A stretch of DNA of 64,000 nt from Colwellia sp. (GTDB lineage Bacteria; Pseudomonadota; Gammaproteobacteria; Enterobacterales; Alteromonadaceae), in assembly GCA_013215295.1 (NCBI GenBank), contig JABSOZ010000003.1, positions 310,001 to 374,000 of the forward strand. Reading direction: 5' to 3'. The notes beneath the pieces are model-generated. The model made no database searches, had not been told where the DNA came from, and was given only the letters and a program-made list of their open reading frames with translations. Position 1 is the first letter of the stretch, and each line of letters starts with the position of its first letter. The translations under genes were made by a program, and so were the position numbers. Shown here in pieces: positions 19,514 through 28,269 of the stretch.

Positions 19514-20313
19514 GTGAAAACCTTCCCCAATTAGAAGATAGTTTATTAACGCTAGACAATAATATTGTTACGTTAACCTTTAATCGTCATGATGTACGTA
19601 ATGCGCTAACGAGCACCGCGATTGCAGATGATATTGTCAATACCATTGAGTGGATTAATAAAACACAATCTATCGCTGTGCTGATTATTACCGGCGCAGG
19701 TTCTGCATTCTCATCTGGCGGTAATATTAAAGATATGGCTGAACGTGGTGGTGACTTTGCAGGCGACATGCAAGAACTTGAAGTGCGTTATCGTCAAGGC
19801 ATTCAAAGAATTCCTTTAGCGATACATAAATGTGAAGTCCCCGTTATTGCCGCTATTAATGGCGCAGCAATTGGTGCAGGGTTCGATGTGGCAAATATGT
19901 GTGATATTCGTATTGCATCAAGCAAAGCAAAATTTGGTGAAACATTTGCTAATTTAGGCCTGATCCCCGGTGATGGCGGCGCATGGTTTATGCAACGCAT
20001 TATTGGTTATCAACAGGCGGCTGAGCTTACTTTTACCGGTAGGATTATAGATGCAGATGAAGCAAAAAAATTAGGTGTTGTACTGAAAGTAGTTGAACCT
20101 GAATTATTAATGGATAATGTGATGACTTTGGCAAAAGAAATAGCAGCCAAACCTACTGCTGCTATGCGCTTAACTAAACGTTTAATGAAAATGGCCCAAC
20201 GAACAGATTTACCTGATTTTCTTGATATTTGTGCTGTATTCCAAGGAATGTGTCATAACAACCCTGAACATTTAGATGCAGTGAATGTGATGTTGGAAAA
20301 ATTAGCTAAATAA
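19510..20313 (+). CDS. Enoyl-CoA hydratase/isomerase family protein
   Basis: 267 residues, crotonase fold. Oxyanion-hole elements: SSGGNIKDMAE after the first strand block (about residue 67) and NGAAIGAGFDVANMCDIRIAS (about 114-135), followed by KFGETFANLGLIPGDGGAWF with the usual catalytic-Glu region. It probably hydrates or isomerises an unsaturated acyl-CoA. Substrate cannot be named: relatives annotated as enoyl-CoA hydratases include phenylacetate and methylglutaconyl-type enzymes. Its ATG overlaps the mazG stop (ATGA), so it is co-translated with mazG even though there is no known functional link. Confidence 0.88.
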   Translation: MSENLPQLEDSLLTLDNNIVTLTFNRHDVRNALTSTAIADDIVNTIEWINKTQSIAVLIITGAGSAFSSGGNIKDMAERGGDFAGDMQELEVRYRQGIQRIPLAIHKCEVPVIAAINGAAIGAGFDVANMCDIRIASSKAKFGETFANLGLIPGDGGAWFMQRIIGYQQAAELTFTGRIIDADEAKKLGVVLKVVEPELLMDNVMTLAKEIAAKPTAAMRLTKRLMKMAQRTDLPDFLDICAVFQGMCHNNPEHLDAVNVMLEKLAK

Positions 20314-20336
20314 AAAGCACCTTAAAGGTGCTTTAG
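20314..20336. terminator. Bidirectional terminator between convergent genes
   Basis: AAAGCACCT, loop TAA, AGGTGCTTT directly behind the enoyl-CoA hydratase stop and 30 bases from the end of the minus-strand YebC-family gene. A and T flanks on both sides suit termination in both directions. Confidence 0.75.
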
Positions 20337-20363
20337 ATTTAATATTTATGCGCTTGTCGTTTT

Positions 20364-21092
20364 TTATGACTCAGCAATATCTGCATTATGATAAACGTTT
20401 TGTACGTCATCACAATCATCTAACATCGCGATGAATTTTTCAAAATTAGCGGTATCTTCTTCACCTGAAATCTCAGTGTAATTTTGTGGTACCCAGGTGA
20501 TTTCTTCAACTTCTAAATCGTACTCTGGCATAGAGTTAGCGAATTCAGTTTTTACTTTGAAAAATTCAGTATGTGGTGCATAAACAGTAATGATACCGTC
20601 TTCTATTTCAACATCCGTAACATCAATATCAGCCATCATTAACGTTTCTAAAACTGCTTCGTCATCTTCACCTTTAAAAGCAAATACGGCTTGATGATTA
20701 AACATGTGCGAAACAGTGCCAGATGAACCAATTTTAGAATGAGTTTTAGTAAAACATTGGCGTACGTCTTTTATCGTACGGTTACCGTTATCAGTTAAAC
20801 AATCAATGATAACCATACAGTTACCAGGACCAAAGCCTTCATATCGTGCTGCTACAAAGTCTTCACCACCAGAACCAGATGCTTTTTTTATCGCATTTTC
20901 AATTACATGAGTAGGAACTTGATCTTTTTTAGCTCGTTCAATTAAACCTCGAAGTGTAAGGTTACCTTCAGGGTCAACACCGCCTTCTTTGGCACTTACA
21001 TAAATTGCTTTACCGTACTTAGAATAAACTTTAGTTTTTGCGCCGGCTGTTTTCGCCATTGATAATTTGCGATTTTGGTATGCTCTGCCCAT
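20364..21092 (-). CDS. YebC/PmpR-family protein (YeeN-like)
   Basis: 242 residues. The family includes DNA-binding regulators and, more recently, ribosome-associated translation factors for proline-rich stretches. The N terminus [21 protein letters not shown], the segment [20 protein letters not shown] and the core [24 protein letters not shown] resemble E. coli YeeN more than YebC (which starts MAGHSKW). The acidic C-terminal region ([13 protein letters not shown]) is family-typical. Alone in its transcription unit, convergent to the mazG operon. Confidence 0.9.
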   Translation of the reverse strand: MGRAYQNRKLSMAKTAGAKTKVYSKYGKAIYVSAKEGGVDPEGNLTLRGLIERAKKDQVPTHVIENAIKKASGSGGEDFVAARYEGFGPGNCMVIIDCLTDNGNRTIKDVRQCFTKTHSKIGSSGTVSHMFNHQAVFAFKGEDDEAVLETLMMADIDVTDVEIEDGIITVYAPHTEFFKVKTEFANSMPEYDLEVEEITWVPQNYTEISGEEDTANFEKFIAMLDDCDDVQNVYHNADIAES

Positions 21093-21234
21093 CTGAATGC
21101 ATCTCGTTGTTCTTAAAAAGTTGATAGGCTAGATTCTACCCGCTGAGATTAAGTTTGACTAGTCTTGTCGTGTGCAAATCATGAATAATTACACCTTTAT
21201 TCGTGCAAATATTCATGAAAATATCCAATCATAG

Positions 21235-21909
21235 CTACTTGAACTCTTCATTATTACTTTGATCATCATTTTGTTGTTCTTTCCATAACCACCAGCTATA
21301 AATGCAGGGAATTAAAACGGATGGCAACACTGTCAATATAATTAAAATTCCTAAGTTACTTAGCGGTATCAATAAACAACAAATAACTATTACCAAGCCT
21401 GCAATCATAAATAATTTACCGGCAAGTCGATGAGTTTTCTGCCAAACAGCGTCACTGGATAATGTCCAAGGCGTTCTAATACCAATAAAGAAGTTACTCC
21501 TAGTTTTACCTAAATAGTTCCCCGTAATCATTAATAAAATGCCAACAGTTAAACCGACTACCATCATCATTGGCACTTTAATACCGTTAGCCATTGCAAT
21601 GTAACTTGCTTCAATAGTTACCATTAACAAGGTGATAGATAAGCTAAATGCGGCAATTGATTTATGTGACAACTGGATGTTTTTCTTTCGAGGATCAAGT
21701 TTACTTAACACCGATATAATACTTAAAATAAAGATCATTACTGCAGGTGGAAATAAAAATGCAAGAGATGCATCAGCGTACCTGTCTACTTCTCCGTCTA
21801 TATTCCAATGAATAGGAAGTTGCAATGCATCTGGTAAATAATTGATCATGTATAGCGAAGTAAAAAGAGAGATTATAGCGATCCCCCAACATAGTTTTAA
21901 TAGTTTCAT
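21235..21909 (-). CDS. SdpI-family membrane protein (DUF1648)
   Basis: 224 residues, six hydrophobic segments by eye (about 5-23, 49-66, 84-106, 113-130, 165-182, 187-207). N-terminal DUF1648 signature LPIHWNIDGEVDRYADASLAFLFPP and the SdpI-type stretch TRSNFFIGIRTPWTLSSDAVWQKTHRLAGKLF. In Bacillus SdpI is an immunity protein and signal transducer that sequesters the SdpR repressor. The ArsR-type gene 2 bp upstream matches that pairing, but no toxin gene (sdpC-like) is visible here, so the role may be general envelope-stress related. Confidence 0.88.
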   Translation of the reverse strand: MKLLKLCWGIAIISLFTSLYMINYLPDALQLPIHWNIDGEVDRYADASLAFLFPPAVMIFILSIISVLSKLDPRKKNIQLSHKSIAAFSLSITLLMVTIEASYIAMANGIKVPMMMVVGLTVGILLMITGNYLGKTRSNFFIGIRTPWTLSSDAVWQKTHRLAGKLFMIAGLVIVICCLLIPLSNLGILIILTVLPSVLIPCIYSWWLWKEQQNDDQSNNEEFK

Positions 21910-21911
21910 TG

Positions 21912-22208
21912 TTATTCCTTATCTTCAGGCTTTTCGTATTTCTTATCGAATAGGTTAAATAATCCATTCATTAAATCTTCTATAACACTGGTGTTTAATG
22001 AATAAGTAATTGTTGTACCTTCTTTAATGGTAACCACTAAATCGGCTGATTTTAAAACATTGAAATGTCCAGACAGCGTTGATTTTGCAACATCAATTTG
22101 TTCAGAAATTTCTCCAGCAGACAAATCTTTATCTTTTAGTAAAGCTAATATTTGTCGCCTCACGGGGCTAGAAAGTGCTTGGTATGCATCAGACATTGTA
22201 TATATCAT
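21912..22208 (-). CDS. ArsR/SdpR-family transcriptional repressor
   Basis: 98 residues (start at 22208; an in-frame ATG at 22196 gives the more typical MSDAYQALSSPVRRQIL). Winged-helix DNA-binding domain: LSSPVRRQILALLK, recognition region LSAGEISEQIDVAKSTLSGHFNVLKSADLV, wing TIKEGTTITYSL. No metal-binding Cys motif, which fits the SdpR/autorepressor group rather than metal sensors. Forms a two-gene operon with the SdpI-like gene; a perfect palindrome at 22223-22254 immediately upstream is its likely operator. Confidence 0.9.
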   Translation of the reverse strand: MIYTMSDAYQALSSPVRRQILALLKDKDLSAGEISEQIDVAKSTLSGHFNVLKSADLVVTIKEGTTITYSLNTSVIEDLMNGLFNLFDKKYEKPEDKE

Positions 22209-22222
22209 CGTAAATAAAAACC

Positions 22223-22254
22223 TTAATTCGTAATTTAGCGAAATTACGAATTAA
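22223..22254. promoter_or_regulatory. Perfect 14-bp palindrome, likely SdpR/ArsR operator
   Basis: TTAATTCGTAATTT, spacer AGCG, AAATTACGAATTAA. It starts 14 bases upstream of the repressor's first ATG, so binding would block its own promoter. Confidence 0.75.
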
Positions 22255-22266
22255 AAGCAAGTACTA

Positions 22267-22288
22267 TATTTCGTTAATTTACGAAATA
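22267..22288. promoter_or_regulatory. Second palindrome with the same half-site
   Basis: TATTTCGT, spacer TAATTT, ACGAAATA. It shares the TTCGT/ACGAA core with the palindrome 12 bases away, suggesting paired operators. It could serve both the repressor operon and the divergent regulator gene at 22436. Confidence 0.6.
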
Positions 22289-22435
22289 CAGTGTATTGGT
22301 CTGATTAATTGCCATTCAAACTTATCCGCAATGGTTCCTTGTTTCCTACATGGCATCAATAGGATATATTACGGTGAATGATAATTTAATGGTGTGGCAC
22401 GTTATGTAGGCACTGTAAACCAGAGGTTTTGAGTT

Positions 22436-24460
22436 TTGAGTGCAACTGATATATGGATAAATGGTTATCTTGTTGACTTTAAAAGAGCGGAAATTAAAGT
22501 TAATTCGAACATAGTTACTCTAGAGCCAAAAGTACTTGCGGTATTAATTCAGCTTTATAATGCTAAAGGTGAAATAGTCTCTCAACCGTCATTAATGGCC
22601 AATGTTTGGGCTGATGTAGTTGTTTCTCCGAATACATTGCAACGTTGTATCACTCTATTACGGAAATTATTGGGTGATGATGCTAAACAGCAAGTCGTGA
22701 TCAAAACACACCCCAAATTAGGTTATAGTCTTAATCTAAATTGTCTTTTAGAAAATAAACAAACGAAATCCTTAAATTTTTTTTATCAGAGAAAAAAACT
22801 ATTGATAGGTATGATCGTCATGTTGGTTATGATGGCGTTTGTTTTTTATCCAGACCTGAATAACCCGAATAATCTCCCGCATCTAAGTCAAATAAAACCG
22901 TTAACCACTAATGGCCACTCTGTACATGAATTCGTTGTATCGCATTCAGGCACATTTTCTGTACTCGTGCGACAAGCACAAGGTTTTCAACAGCTCATTT
23001 ATAAAGAGTTAACAAGTCAAAGAGAAACAATATTAATAGCTTCATTACAAATAAAGGGTAATGTTGCTTTATCACTTGATGATCAAACACTCGCGTTTGG
23101 TTTACAGACAAAAAATGGCAATAAAAAATGTGTGAGTTTAGTCACCTTTGATTTGATTAAGCAGAAAATTAAGCCTTTAACGTCTTGTCAGGAAAATTTT
23201 AATCACTCACCTCAATGGATTGATAACCAAAATATTGTCTACTTATCATCTAATACTAATCGCACCAGTGAGCTATATTTATATGACCTCAAAAAGCAGA
23301 CAAATAAGCTATTAATCCAGGGTCATAAAAATACGACTTACCTTTCTTATCAAACGGTTTCGCATAAACTTGCTTGGATAACTACTGATGGAAAACTTAC
23401 TATTAGTACGGTTGATTTAGAGCATCAAAAGCTCAATGATCTTACGCAGTCTATCTTGCCCACAGGTCTAGAAGCTGCAAAAAAGTTGCACTGGTATAAT
23501 GAGGAAATACTGTTAATACCCTATAAAAAAGACATTTATTGGTTTGAAGGGCATGAGTTAGTAAGCCAGCAAAGTATGATGACTAATAGTTATGTTATAG
23601 ACTTAGTTAGCATCCCTGTGTCCAATGCTAAAGATGATTTTCAATCTGCTTCTCAACCACGAAAAATTATCGCACTGTTCAGTCAAAAAGATACCAGTGT
23701 CAGGACGCGACAGATAATAAAAGCGGATAGCATTGATATCGATATCTCTCCTAGTGTTCTTAGCGAATCAGGTGGAAAATACCGACCAGAAACAAATGAA
23801 ATTGCTGTATTGTCAAATAAATCAGGTAGCCGACAACTATGGTTAACATCTGATAAAGAAGATAATAAGCTGACTGAAGATAAATCCGGGATTGAACAAT
23901 TCGTCTGGCTGAATAAACACATAATTATTTATTTAAGTAAGCAACAGTTATGGCTACTAACTATTGGCGAAGAGCCGGTATTATTAACGGGAAGTTTCTT
24001 GCCTGTACGGCTATATCAAGCTCATGGTCAGCATTTACTCTTGTCAGTAAGCATTAATAATAAAGCTCAACTCGTGTGGTTTAATATTCAAACCAAGCAA
24101 TTTAATACCTTACTCAATGACGAGGTTTATTGGGCGCAAAGAATGAACGATAGTCTTTTTATCAGCTCGGGAGGAAAAGGGCAGCTAGAAATATATCGTC
24201 AAGGTAAACTTAGTCAGATTTCAGCTCTACCGCCACTTACTATTCAATCGGCTTATGTTTGGCGGGAAAATAATTTGTATTTACAGGATAAAAAACAGAA
24301 TGTTTGGCGTTACGATCCAATGAATGAAACTGCAGAGATTATTGGTAAATATGATATAAACTCGCTGTTCATGACGGATTTTAAACCAAGCACGTCCACG
24401 ATGGTTACCGATAACTTTGTTGCGGAACAAAGAGATTTAGTATGGTTATTAGAAGAGTAA
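22436..24460 (+). CDS. CadC-like membrane transcription regulator with beta-propeller sensor half
   Basis: 674 residues from a TTG start at 22436; no ATG is available before the domain begins, and GAGG/GAG purines lie upstream. N-terminal OmpR/PhoB-type winged helix (about 8-98: VTLEPKVLAVLIQLYNAKGEIVSQPSLMANVWADVVVSPNTLQRCITLLRK). Then one membrane segment (about 121-139, LLIGMIVMLVMMAFVFYP) and a long periplasmic part with repeated WD40/TolB-like blades (SPQWIDNQNIVYLSSNTNRTSELYLYDL). Architecture is that of a one-component regulator that senses outside the membrane and binds DNA inside. Target genes unknown; the esterase-TPR gene is convergent. A paralogue lies at 32907. Confidence 0.85.
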   Translation: MSATDIWINGYLVDFKRAEIKVNSNIVTLEPKVLAVLIQLYNAKGEIVSQPSLMANVWADVVVSPNTLQRCITLLRKLLGDDAKQQVVIKTHPKLGYSLNLNCLLENKQTKSLNFFYQRKKLLIGMIVMLVMMAFVFYPDLNNPNNLPHLSQIKPLTTNGHSVHEFVVSHSGTFSVLVRQAQGFQQLIYKELTSQRETILIASLQIKGNVALSLDDQTLAFGLQTKNGNKKCVSLVTFDLIKQKIKPLTSCQENFNHSPQWIDNQNIVYLSSNTNRTSELYLYDLKKQTNKLLIQGHKNTTYLSYQTVSHKLAWITTDGKLTISTVDLEHQKLNDLTQSILPTGLEAAKKLHWYNEEILLIPYKKDIYWFEGHELVSQQSMMTNSYVIDLVSIPVSNAKDDFQSASQPRKIIALFSQKDTSVRTRQIIKADSIDIDISPSVLSESGGKYRPETNEIAVLSNKSGSRQLWLTSDKEDNKLTEDKSGIEQFVWLNKHIIIYLSKQQLWLLTIGEEPVLLTGSFLPVRLYQAHGQHLLLSVSINNKAQLVWFNIQTKQFNTLLNDEVYWAQRMNDSLFISSGGKGQLEIYRQGKLSQISALPPLTIQSAYVWRENNLYLQDKKQNVWRYDPMNETAEIIGKYDINSLFMTDFKPSTSTMVTDNFVAEQRDLVWLLEE

Positions 24461-24479
24461 AATAACCATACTATTTTTG
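24438..24479 (+). terminator. Terminator overlapping the last codons of the CadC-like gene
   Basis: TAGTATGGTTATT (24438-24450), loop of 10 bases that contains the stop codon, AATAACCATACTA (24461-24473), then TTTTTG. The 13-bp stem is perfect and its left arm is coding sequence (codons for V-W-L-L). It lies between convergent genes. Confidence 0.8.
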
Positions 24480-24509
24480 TTCTATTTTACTTTCGTTAAT
24501 GCAAAAACG

Positions 24510-25637
24510 TTAATGCAAAGACGTTAATCTAGACTGAATGTAGTTTATAGCTTCAGCATCTTTTTGACTTTTTGCCTGCTTTAACGCGATTTTTAACGTT
24601 GCTTTAGCCTGCTCTTTTTTGCTTCCTTGTTGCTGAATTTCAGCTAAGCGTATCAAAAATATAATATTTTCAGGTGATTTTTTTATCACGGTATTCAAGG
24701 CTTCTTCCGCTTTTGCAAACTGTTTTATTTTTGCGTAGTAAAAACCTAAGTCGACAATGGTATTGCTGGGATCTAACTGATAGCCATACTTTTGATGAAG
24801 TTTATTAAAATGCTGTTCAACCCCTACGACACCTGTTTTTACAAAAAATTCTGCAGCAGGTTGACGATCTGAAAAAATCTTTTCAGCTGCATTGGTAAGA
24901 CCGACAACAGGCGAGGATAAATAGTTCCTCTTGCTTAAATCTTCAGTTATTAGCTCTAAACCAGTGATACTAGCAGCAGACCAAGTGGTTAAGTGACTTT
25001 GTATTCTCTCAAATATTGGCTTGTTTTCTTCAAATGAGCCCAAGCTAAGATAAAGTGATCGGTATTGATACCGACTATCTGCTTTTTGGGCTATTAGTTT
25101 TTCAACAAGTCCTGACTTATCTAAATTGAGTGCAGGGCTAAAAATAAAATAAGCATTAAATAACTGAGGTTTATCAATAAATATCGACAGCAACTGATTT
25201 GCGTTGCTAGAAAAACCTTCAATGATTCGATATGACTGAGTGCGATAATGTTTCTCTATGTAAGGTATAATTTCCTTTTCATAAACTTGAGTGGTTAATG
25301 AATAAAGACTTCCTGAAGCATTAGTAAACTTATCGGCTTCAATTGAGGGTAATGAAATAAAAAATACTTGGGGTAAGGGAGCAAAGCCCACATGGCTAAG
25401 CCAGCTAACTTGTGTCTTTAGCACTTCAAGCCTACTTTTTCCTGAAGTTGTGTATAAAGCAGGGTAACGTTCTGTACCTTCATTTTGATAGCTTTGGGGC
25501 AGTGTAATGTGAAATGTTAAGTCTTGCTTGGCAATATAAGACGTTATTGTTATTTCTTTGGTAACCACTGCTGCTTGTAATTGAAATGCAGCTAATGCCC
25601 ATACGATAAATAAATAATGCGAAAACCTTAGGAACAT
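24510..25637 (-). CDS. Exported esterase-like alpha/beta hydrolase with C-terminal TPRs
   Basis: 375 residues. Signal peptide 1-22 (LFIVWALAAFQLQA). Alpha/beta-hydrolase part resembling the putative esterase (enterochelin esterase/IroE) family: the predicted nucleophile elbow is RIIEGFSSNANQLL (about residue 140), followed by FNAYFIFSPAL. The usual GxSxG is altered to GFSSNA, so catalytic activity is not assured. The C terminus (about 285-370) holds tetratricopeptide-like helices (YYAKIKQFAKAEEALNTVIKKSPENIIFLIRLAEIQ). Convergent with the CadC-like regulator. Substrate unknown. Confidence 0.75.
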   Translation of the reverse strand: MFLRFSHYLFIVWALAAFQLQAAVVTKEITITSYIAKQDLTFHITLPQSYQNEGTERYPALYTTSGKSRLEVLKTQVSWLSHVGFAPLPQVFFISLPSIEADKFTNASGSLYSLTTQVYEKEIIPYIEKHYRTQSYRIIEGFSSNANQLLSIFIDKPQLFNAYFIFSPALNLDKSGLVEKLIAQKADSRYQYRSLYLSLGSFEENKPIFERIQSHLTTWSAASITGLELITEDLSKRNYLSSPVVGLTNAAEKIFSDRQPAAEFFVKTGVVGVEQHFNKLHQKYGYQLDPSNTIVDLGFYYAKIKQFAKAEEALNTVIKKSPENIIFLIRLAEIQQQGSKKEQAKATLKIALKQAKSQKDAEAINYIQSRLTSLH

Positions 25638-25853
25638 ACTTTTTAATCCTTAATATAAATGAACGGGTATTTTTACAAGTCTGCTATTAAAAAGAATGAG
25701 AAAAAGCTTATGAATAGCTGATTTTTTTCTGATGTTTGAAGGTTTTGTTTATTATTCATCAAAAAACGTTCAATGATATACGTCAAACATACCGTTGCAC
25801 TTTTTTGCTTTGTTTGCACTAAAATAACGATTAGATAAAGGAAAAAATTATAG

Positions 25854-25880
25854 AAAAAAAGGACATCAAATGATGTCCTT
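25854..25880 (-). terminator. Strong minus-strand intrinsic terminator
   Basis: On the minus strand AAGGACATCA, loop TT, TGATGTCCTT is followed by a run of seven T (plus-strand A-run 25854-25860). It lies 210 bases past the glutaminase stop, so it ends either a long glsA 3' UTR or a separate short transcript in 25881-26089. The remainder of 25638-25853 is AT-rich and I see no supported gene in it. Confidence 0.85.
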
Positions 25881-25950
25881 GAAATGAAACAATATAAACA
25901 AATGTTATTTAAGAATCGGGGGAGATCCAAAATAGAAATACATCTTAAAT

Positions 25951-26007
25951 TTATTTGTTACACGCAGCAAACGAGTTAAATTCATCTGATAGGTTAGTTT
26001 GGTTCAT
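25951..26007 (-). CDS. Possible 18-residue peptide between glsA and a terminator
   Basis: ATG at 26007 to TAA at 25951 on the minus strand encodes MNQTNLSDEFNSFAACNK. A weak AGAG purine stretch lies about 8 bases upstream. A further 12-codon ORF (25943-25905, MYFYFGSPPILK) lies between it and the terminator at 25854-25880. Composition is unlike the Phe/Ile-rich chance ORFs around it, but the length is too short to prove coding. It could be a small peptide, or part of a small RNA. Confidence 0.25.
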   Translation of the reverse strand: MNQTNLSDEFNSFAACNK

Positions 26008-26089
26008 CTATATAACTCTGTAATCAAATCTTTATAGATTAGATGAACTTGATGCATATTTATTATTGGTTTCTATGGTATTTCTAAAA

Positions 26090-27022
26090 CTAATGATAAA
26101 TAGATAATCCTAATTCCTCAGCGATACCTTCAACCAACTTCATGCCTACAACTGAATTACCAAAACTGTTCAATGGCGGACTCCATGTACATATCACGCC
26201 ATAATTTGGCACAATTGCAATCAAACCACCTCCAACACCACTTTTAGCCGGTAAACCAACAGAAAATGCAAACTCGCCTGATTGGTCATACATGCCACTT
26301 GTCGATAATATCGCATTAACACGATGTGTATCTTTTGGACTACAAATGACGTTTTTCGTTATTGGATCGACACCTTTATTCGCCAAAAAAAGCAAACTCT
26401 GTGCGAGTTGTTGGCAACTCATCGCAATTGAACATTGCGTAAAATAATGACTCAGTACGTCAGGCACTTCTGCTTCAATATTTCCAAAGCTCTTCATTAA
26501 ATAGGCCAGGGCAGCATTTCGGTTACCATGAGTTAATTCAGATTGATAAACCTCTCGGTCAATACGAATATTTTCATTGTTTGCCAGCTTTCTGACAAAG
26601 CTTAAAAAAGCGAGTTTACTGGCTGAATAATGACTTGTTAATACGTCAGCGACTAATAACGCTCCAGCATTTATGACCGGGTTTCGGGGAATGCCTTTTT
26701 CCCACTCTAGCTGAATAATTGAATTGAAGGGTTGCCCAGAAGGCTCCATTCTTACCCGTTGCCACAATGAATCGCCTAGACGATTCATTGCCATGACTAA
26801 ACCGAAGACTTTTGAAATACTTTGAATGGAAAACGCTTGTTGATAATCACCCGCACCGACAGTATTTCCATCAATAGTCGCGACAGATATTCCGGCAAAG
26901 TCAGGTTTAACACAGGCGAGCGCAGGAATATAATCTGCTACGCTACCTTGTACAAATTTATCACGCTGAGAAAACAGTAATGCCTGAAGCTTATCTTGTA
27001 AATCATCAATATTTTTATTCAT
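26090..27022 (-). CDS. glsA: Glutaminase
   Basis: 310 residues, the usual length for bacterial glutaminase A. Hydrolyses L-glutamine to glutamate and ammonium in the cytoplasm. Beta-lactamase-like serine-dependent fold with the SxxK motif in FSIQSISKVFGL (Ser68, Lys71). Further family motifs are EPSGQPFNSI, NPVINAGAL, the Asn/Tyr region near YLMKSFGN, and the C-terminal GLPAKSGVGGGLIAIVPN. ATG at 27022. Single-gene unit with an intergenic tail to the terminator at 25854. Confidence 0.95.
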   Translation of the reverse strand: MNKNIDDLQDKLQALLFSQRDKFVQGSVADYIPALACVKPDFAGISVATIDGNTVGAGDYQQAFSIQSISKVFGLVMAMNRLGDSLWQRVRMEPSGQPFNSIIQLEWEKGIPRNPVINAGALLVADVLTSHYSASKLAFLSFVRKLANNENIRIDREVYQSELTHGNRNAALAYLMKSFGNIEAEVPDVLSHYFTQCSIAMSCQQLAQSLLFLANKGVDPITKNVICSPKDTHRVNAILSTSGMYDQSGEFAFSVGLPAKSGVGGGLIAIVPNYGVICTWSPPLNSFGNSVVGMKLVEGIAEELGLSIYH

Positions 27023-27457
27023 TTATACATTCGGTTGTTAGTCATGCAGATCTGTCCATTATGCACAAAATAAATTTGAGATATAGCTTTAAAAGAGACT
27101 AATTTACAAATTAAGCTTATATAAAAATTTATTAAATTCATAAATAAAAAGATTAACAATTCATTTGTTATATCAACAAATTTCACACCATTTATTCTTG
27201 ATGTTTTCTTATATAAATCTAGATGATTAATGTGAACACTAAACCGGTATTCACCGTTTGCAATTTGCGAAAACCTTTCATACTGCAATAAATATTATTA
27301 AAAATGTATGTATATTTAAAGATGGCTTTTACAAAAGGTTGCTTTAAATAATTGTTCTTTAATGTTTTTTATTTTTTTATGTTGTCTCGCTAATGTTGGC
27401 TTATTTATTGAGATAACTATTAGTAGATACATCCATTATTAATCTAAATTTATTAAG
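27023..27457. other. Intergenic region between glsA and the PEP-CTERM gene
   Basis: 435 bases of very AT-rich DNA holding the divergent promoters of glsA and the PEP-CTERM gene. I see no hairpin, repeat or box worth naming. A minus-strand frame at 27019-27288 is open but looks like non-coding AT-rich sequence. Confidence 0.5.
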
Positions 27458-27466
27458 GTGCGTATT

Positions 27467-28255
27467 ATGAAATCATCGAACTCAATAAAAATGATAAATA
27501 TAATTTTCTTAGTGTTAGCGCTTTGCTTTTCATATCGATCTCTGGCAGGTCTAATTGATTTTGAAACCACCGCGAGTGGCTTGATCCCCACAGATAACGG
27601 TATCATCAGATTAGATGACGAGTTTATGGCTGACGGTGTTTCAGTAAGGTTTGGTTTTGATACGAATGGCAATGGTCAGGTAAATAGTTACGGCGTGTAT
27701 GAAAAAGTAGGTGGTGGAAAAGAAGAGGGGGAATCTGGATTTATGAGTAAGTATGGTAATAAATATGACATAGCAGCCACTGGCTTAGAGTCATTATTAG
27801 GTGTTTTTTTTCTAAGACAAAAGGATGCATATCAGTCATTCGGTACTTTTCATATTATTTATGATGCACTAAACCCTGTAACATCAGCTTCAGGTGAAAT
27901 TTGGGATATAGATGGACACAATGGTAATACCGAGCAATTTTTTGTTGAAGCGTTTAATGGAGAGGAAACATTGGCTGAAATTTTATCGCCATTAGGAAAA
28001 AAATCAGGTAGGAAATCTCTAGACGGAAAACCTTGGACATTTGGTTTTAGTGGCCTTAGCGACATTACCCGTATTGAAATATCCTTTAAGGGCAGTAAAA
28101 GTACAGGGATCGGCCTTGCGTTTAATAATTTTTCACCAATAGAAGATGTTAGTGCTCGAAAAAACTCAGTGCCTGAACCATCAACACTGGCTATTTTCTC
28201 ATTAGGTCTAATAGGTTTAGCTTCACGTAGGATTAGGAATAACACCGTTAAATAA
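27467..28255 (+). CDS. PEP-CTERM sorting-domain protein
   Basis: 262 residues from the ATG at 27467, which has AAGG about 8 bases upstream; a GTG at 27458 would add three residues. N-terminal signal peptide (about 5-27, INIIFLVLALCFSYRSLAG). The central part is a secreted, probably beta-rich domain of unknown function (DGVSVRFGFDTNGNGQVNSYG, GEIWDIDGHNG). The C-terminal sorting signal is textbook: VPEPST, a hydrophobic stretch LAIFSLGLIGLAS, and RRIR. Such proteins are processed by exosortase and usually belong to exopolysaccharide or biofilm systems. No exosortase or EPS gene lies in this window. Confidence 0.88.
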   Translation: MKSSNSIKMINIIFLVLALCFSYRSLAGLIDFETTASGLIPTDNGIIRLDDEFMADGVSVRFGFDTNGNGQVNSYGVYEKVGGGKEEGESGFMSKYGNKYDIAATGLESLLGVFFLRQKDAYQSFGTFHIIYDALNPVTSASGEIWDIDGHNGNTEQFFVEAFNGEETLAEILSPLGKKSGRKSLDGKPWTFGFSGLSDITRIEISFKGSKSTGIGLAFNNFSPIEDVSARKNSVPEPSTLAIFSLGLIGLASRRIRNNTVK

Positions 28256-28269
28256 CGGCTATATCTTAT

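Noticed and set aside
25673-25930. Minus-strand ORF of 85 codons
   Set aside because: It runs through the strong terminator at 25854-25880 and translates to low-complexity Phe/Leu-rich sequence.
27019-27288. Minus-strand ORF of 89 codons overlapping the glsA start by ATGA
   Set aside because: Composition is that of AT-rich intergenic DNA (Ile, Asn, Tyr, Lys, Phe) with no domain, and the overlap is likely chance.
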